Positions 46,320-47,662 of a stretch of DNA of 47,662 bases are shown here, piece after piece. Numbering within the stretch: position 1 is the first letter of the stretch; every line of letters starts with the position of its first letter. Origin of the DNA: Acidimicrobiia bacterium (GTDB taxonomy: Bacteria; Actinomycetota; Acidimicrobiia; Acidimicrobiales; CATQHL01); the NCBI GenBank assembly GCA_009835395.1, contig VXXM01000048.1, forward strand, positions 1 through 47,662. Reading direction: 5' to 3'. Under the pieces are notes generated by a model. It saw only the letters and a program-made list of their open reading frames with translations, had not been told where the DNA came from and searched no databases. The position numbers and the translations under genes are program-made.

Positions 46320-46334
46320 GGGAGGCGCCGCTTC

Positions 46335-46718
46335 ATGACGCAGACACAGTCGGCGCAGCCGGACGCCCACACCGAGCCCACACCGGAGGACGCCGCCGCC
46401 GGCGCCGAGGGCGACGATCACGGCGAGCACCACGAACACCCCTCGGACCGTCAGTACGTCAAGATCGCCCTCATCCTGGGCGGCCTCACGGCGCTCGAGG
46501 TCTTCACCTACTTCGAGTCGGTGCACAACCTCGGCGACGCCGCGATCTACGTGATCCTGATCGTGCTGATGGTCCTGAAGTTCATCTACGTGGTGGCCTG
46601 GTTCATGCACCTGAAGTTCGATTCTGTGCTGTTCAAGCGCATATTCGTGGCGGGCATCGTGCTGGCGCTCGGGGTCTATCTGGTCATGCTGACCGCCTTT
46701 AGAATCTGGGGAGTCTGA
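46335..46718 (+). CDS. Cytochrome c oxidase subunit IV-like protein
   Basis: A 127-residue protein with three membrane spans (YVKIALILGGLTALEVFTYF, AAIYVILIVLMVLKFIYVVA, then IFVAGIVLALGVYLVMLTAF) of the prokaryotic oxidase subunit IV family; FIYVVAWFMHLKFDS is the typical motif. The N-terminal 45 residues are soluble and contain a His/Glu-rich patch (DDHGEHHEHP). GGGAGG lies 9 nt before ATG 46335, 15 nt after ctaE. It completes the I-II-III-IV subunit set. Confidence 0.88.
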   Translation: MTQTQSAQPDAHTEPTPEDAAAGAEGDDHGEHHEHPSDRQYVKIALILGGLTALEVFTYFESVHNLGDAAIYVILIVLMVLKFIYVVAWFMHLKFDSVLFKRIFVAGIVLALGVYLVMLTAFRIWGV

Positions 46719-46739
46719 TCGCGCCTCTGGGGGCTCGGC

Positions 46740-47662
46740 GTGCGGGAATTCATCGACTACGACCTGTGGGGCTGGACACCGCACCCTGAGGTCTGGGTGA
46801 TCGTCCTGGCGGCGCTCGCCGTCGGGGGCTACGTGGCGCGCGTGCTGGCCCCGGCGGCCGGAGAGGTCATCGAGCGGCGCCGCAAGTTCTGCTACCTGGC
46901 GGCGGTGGGCCTGCTCTGGCTCGCCAGCGACTGGCCGGTGCACGACATCTCCGAGGAGTACCTGTACTCGGTCCACATGGTGCAGCACCTGCTGATCACC
47001 CTGGTGGTGCCGCCGCTGCTGCTGCTTGCCACCCCCGAGTGGATCGCCCGGCGGGTTACCGATCCCACCCGGCCGCTGGCGCGGCGCCTGCTGCGCCCGG
47101 TCGTGGTGGGTGTGACCTTCAACGTGGTCGTGGCGGTCACCCACATTCCGTGGGTCGTGAACACCAGCGCCGACAACGGCGTCTTCCACTACGCGGTGCA
47201 CCTCGTGCTGTTCGTGACGGCGATCGCCATGTGGATGCCGGTGTGCGGGCCGTTCGCAGAGCTGCGCCTGAAGCCGCTGTCGAAGATGTTCTACCTGTTC
47301 GCCATGTCGGTGCTGCCCACGGTCCCGGCGGGATTCCTGACCTTCGCCCAGACCACCATCTACGACGCCTACGACACGCCGCTGCGGCTGTGGGGCGTGA
47401 CGGTGGCCAACGACCAGCAGATGGCGGGACTCATCATGAAGATCGTCGGTGGGCTGTACCTCTGGACCATCATCGCCGCAGTGTTCTTCCGCTGGTCGGC
47501 CCACCAGCGGGCCGACCGCGGTGCCGAAGCCACCGGCGCGCCGGCCCCCCGGGGGGGCGGCGCGCGGGCCCCGCCGGGCCCCGGGCCCGCCGGCCCACGC
47601 ACCGTCGAGGCGGGGGGGGGGGGCGCCCATGGGAGGGGCGCGCCCCGCGCCGCCCCGGGGGG
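46740..47662 (+). CDS. ctaG: Cytochrome c oxidase assembly protein CtaG (caa3_CtaG family), cut by window end
   Basis: An open frame from GTG 46740 to the window end without a stop. The readable protein has about seven membrane spans and family motifs: DLWGWTPHPEVWVIVLAAL, WPVHDISEEYLYSVHMVQHLL, VTHIPWVVN and FAQTTIYDAYDT. The conserved histidine pair in HMVQHLL is characteristic. CtaG proteins help insert copper into the oxidase. After about 47540 the sequence turns into G/C homopolymers and the encoded residues (Gly/Ala/Pro/Arg) are not family-like, so the true C-terminus is uncertain. The start is weakly supported by its ribosome-binding site. Confidence 0.85.
   Translation, partial: MREFIDYDLWGWTPHPEVWVIVLAALAVGGYVARVLAPAAGEVIERRRKFCYLAAVGLLWLASDWPVHDISEEYLYSVHMVQHLLITLVVPPLLLLATPEWIARRVTDPTRPLARRLLRPVVVGVTFNVVVAVTHIPWVVNTSADNGVFHYAVHLVLFVTAIAMWMPVCGPFAELRLKPLSKMFYLFAMSVLPTVPAGFLTFAQTTIYDAYDTPLRLWGVTVANDQQMAGLIMKIVGGLYLWTIIAAVFFRWSAHQRADRGAEATGAPAPRGGGARAPPGPGPAGPRTVEAGGGGAHGRGAPRAAPG
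47541..47662. repeat. G/C homopolymer-rich terminal stretch
   Basis: Runs of C and G (up to about 12 G) fill the window's last 120 bases. It resembles the tract at 21435-21530 and is probably low-quality sequence at a contig edge. Confidence 0.6.

Noticed and set aside
45411..47630. 739-codon minus-strand frame opposite ctaD-ctaE-ctaG
   Set aside because: Composition is typical of a GC-rich shadow (Gln/His/Arg/Asp-rich), and it lies opposite four well-supported oxidase genes.

Overview
This is a GC-rich, densely packed bacterial segment. Most adjacent genes overlap by ATGA or GTGA. I infer a high-GC actinobacterium, most likely an uncultured Acidimicrobiia-type lineage. The clues are a furA-katG pair, ergothioneine genes (egtB, egtD), a DnaK of Gram-positive type, a PPOX-fold protein of the kind common in actinobacteria, a caa3-type oxidase cluster, and a recurrent TAGRCT-like -10 element. 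The class-level placement is inference. I see no phage, transposon, plasmid or CRISPR signature.

Layout. (1) 1-13582, plus strand, is a catabolic and uptake block. It holds the 3' end of a hydantoinase/oxoprolinase A subunit, an Asp/Glu/hydantoin-racemase-family protein, a complete Dpp/Opp-type ABC transporter without a binding protein, hydantoinase B, an amidohydrolase, an M24 peptidase-fold enzyme, an SDR, a RidA protein, a VOC protein, an ATC-hydrolase-like protein and an MDR dehydrogenase. It looks like import and breakdown of cyclic amides or small peptides. (2) 13640-16436 is furA-katG with an AT-rich promoter/operator. (3) 16458-21380 holds two minus-strand genes (SDR, PPOX-fold), then a plus-strand run of a Rossmann protein, a DapA-family aldolase, an ornithine-cyclodeaminase-family protein and a NifU-like protein. 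(4) 21400-21600 is a low-complexity G/C tract flanked by 33-bp direct repeats. (5) 21677-25825, minus strand, holds two paralogous family-5 solute-binding lipoproteins with long alanine-rich helical linkers, followed by gpmA. (6) 26932-32626 is dnaK-grpE-dnaJ-egtB-egtD, apparently one transcription unit joining chaperones to ergothioneine synthesis, followed by purA-purB. (7) 35392-36589 holds an unrecognised small helical protein (minus) and pyrE (plus). (8) 36642-36939 is a minus-strand tRNA cluster (Glu, Asp, Phe in transcription order). (9) 36952 to the end is the respiratory region: ctaA, divergent from ctaB, then a cox operon that runs off the window in ctaG.

The most unusual content is in the cox operon. 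Upstream of the normal ctaC-ctaD-ctaE genes is a full-length homologue of oxidase subunit I in which every heme and copper ligand histidine is replaced. It is translationally coupled to a degenerate subunit III-like protein and followed by a multi-pass membrane protein of unknown function. Three proteins of the operon carry His/Asp-rich segments. Other points are the Ala-rich linkers of the twin binding proteins, the chaperone-ergothioneine operon, and the divergent ctaA/ctaB promoters whose -10 elements sit only 7-8 nt before the start codons, which suggests leaderless mRNAs.
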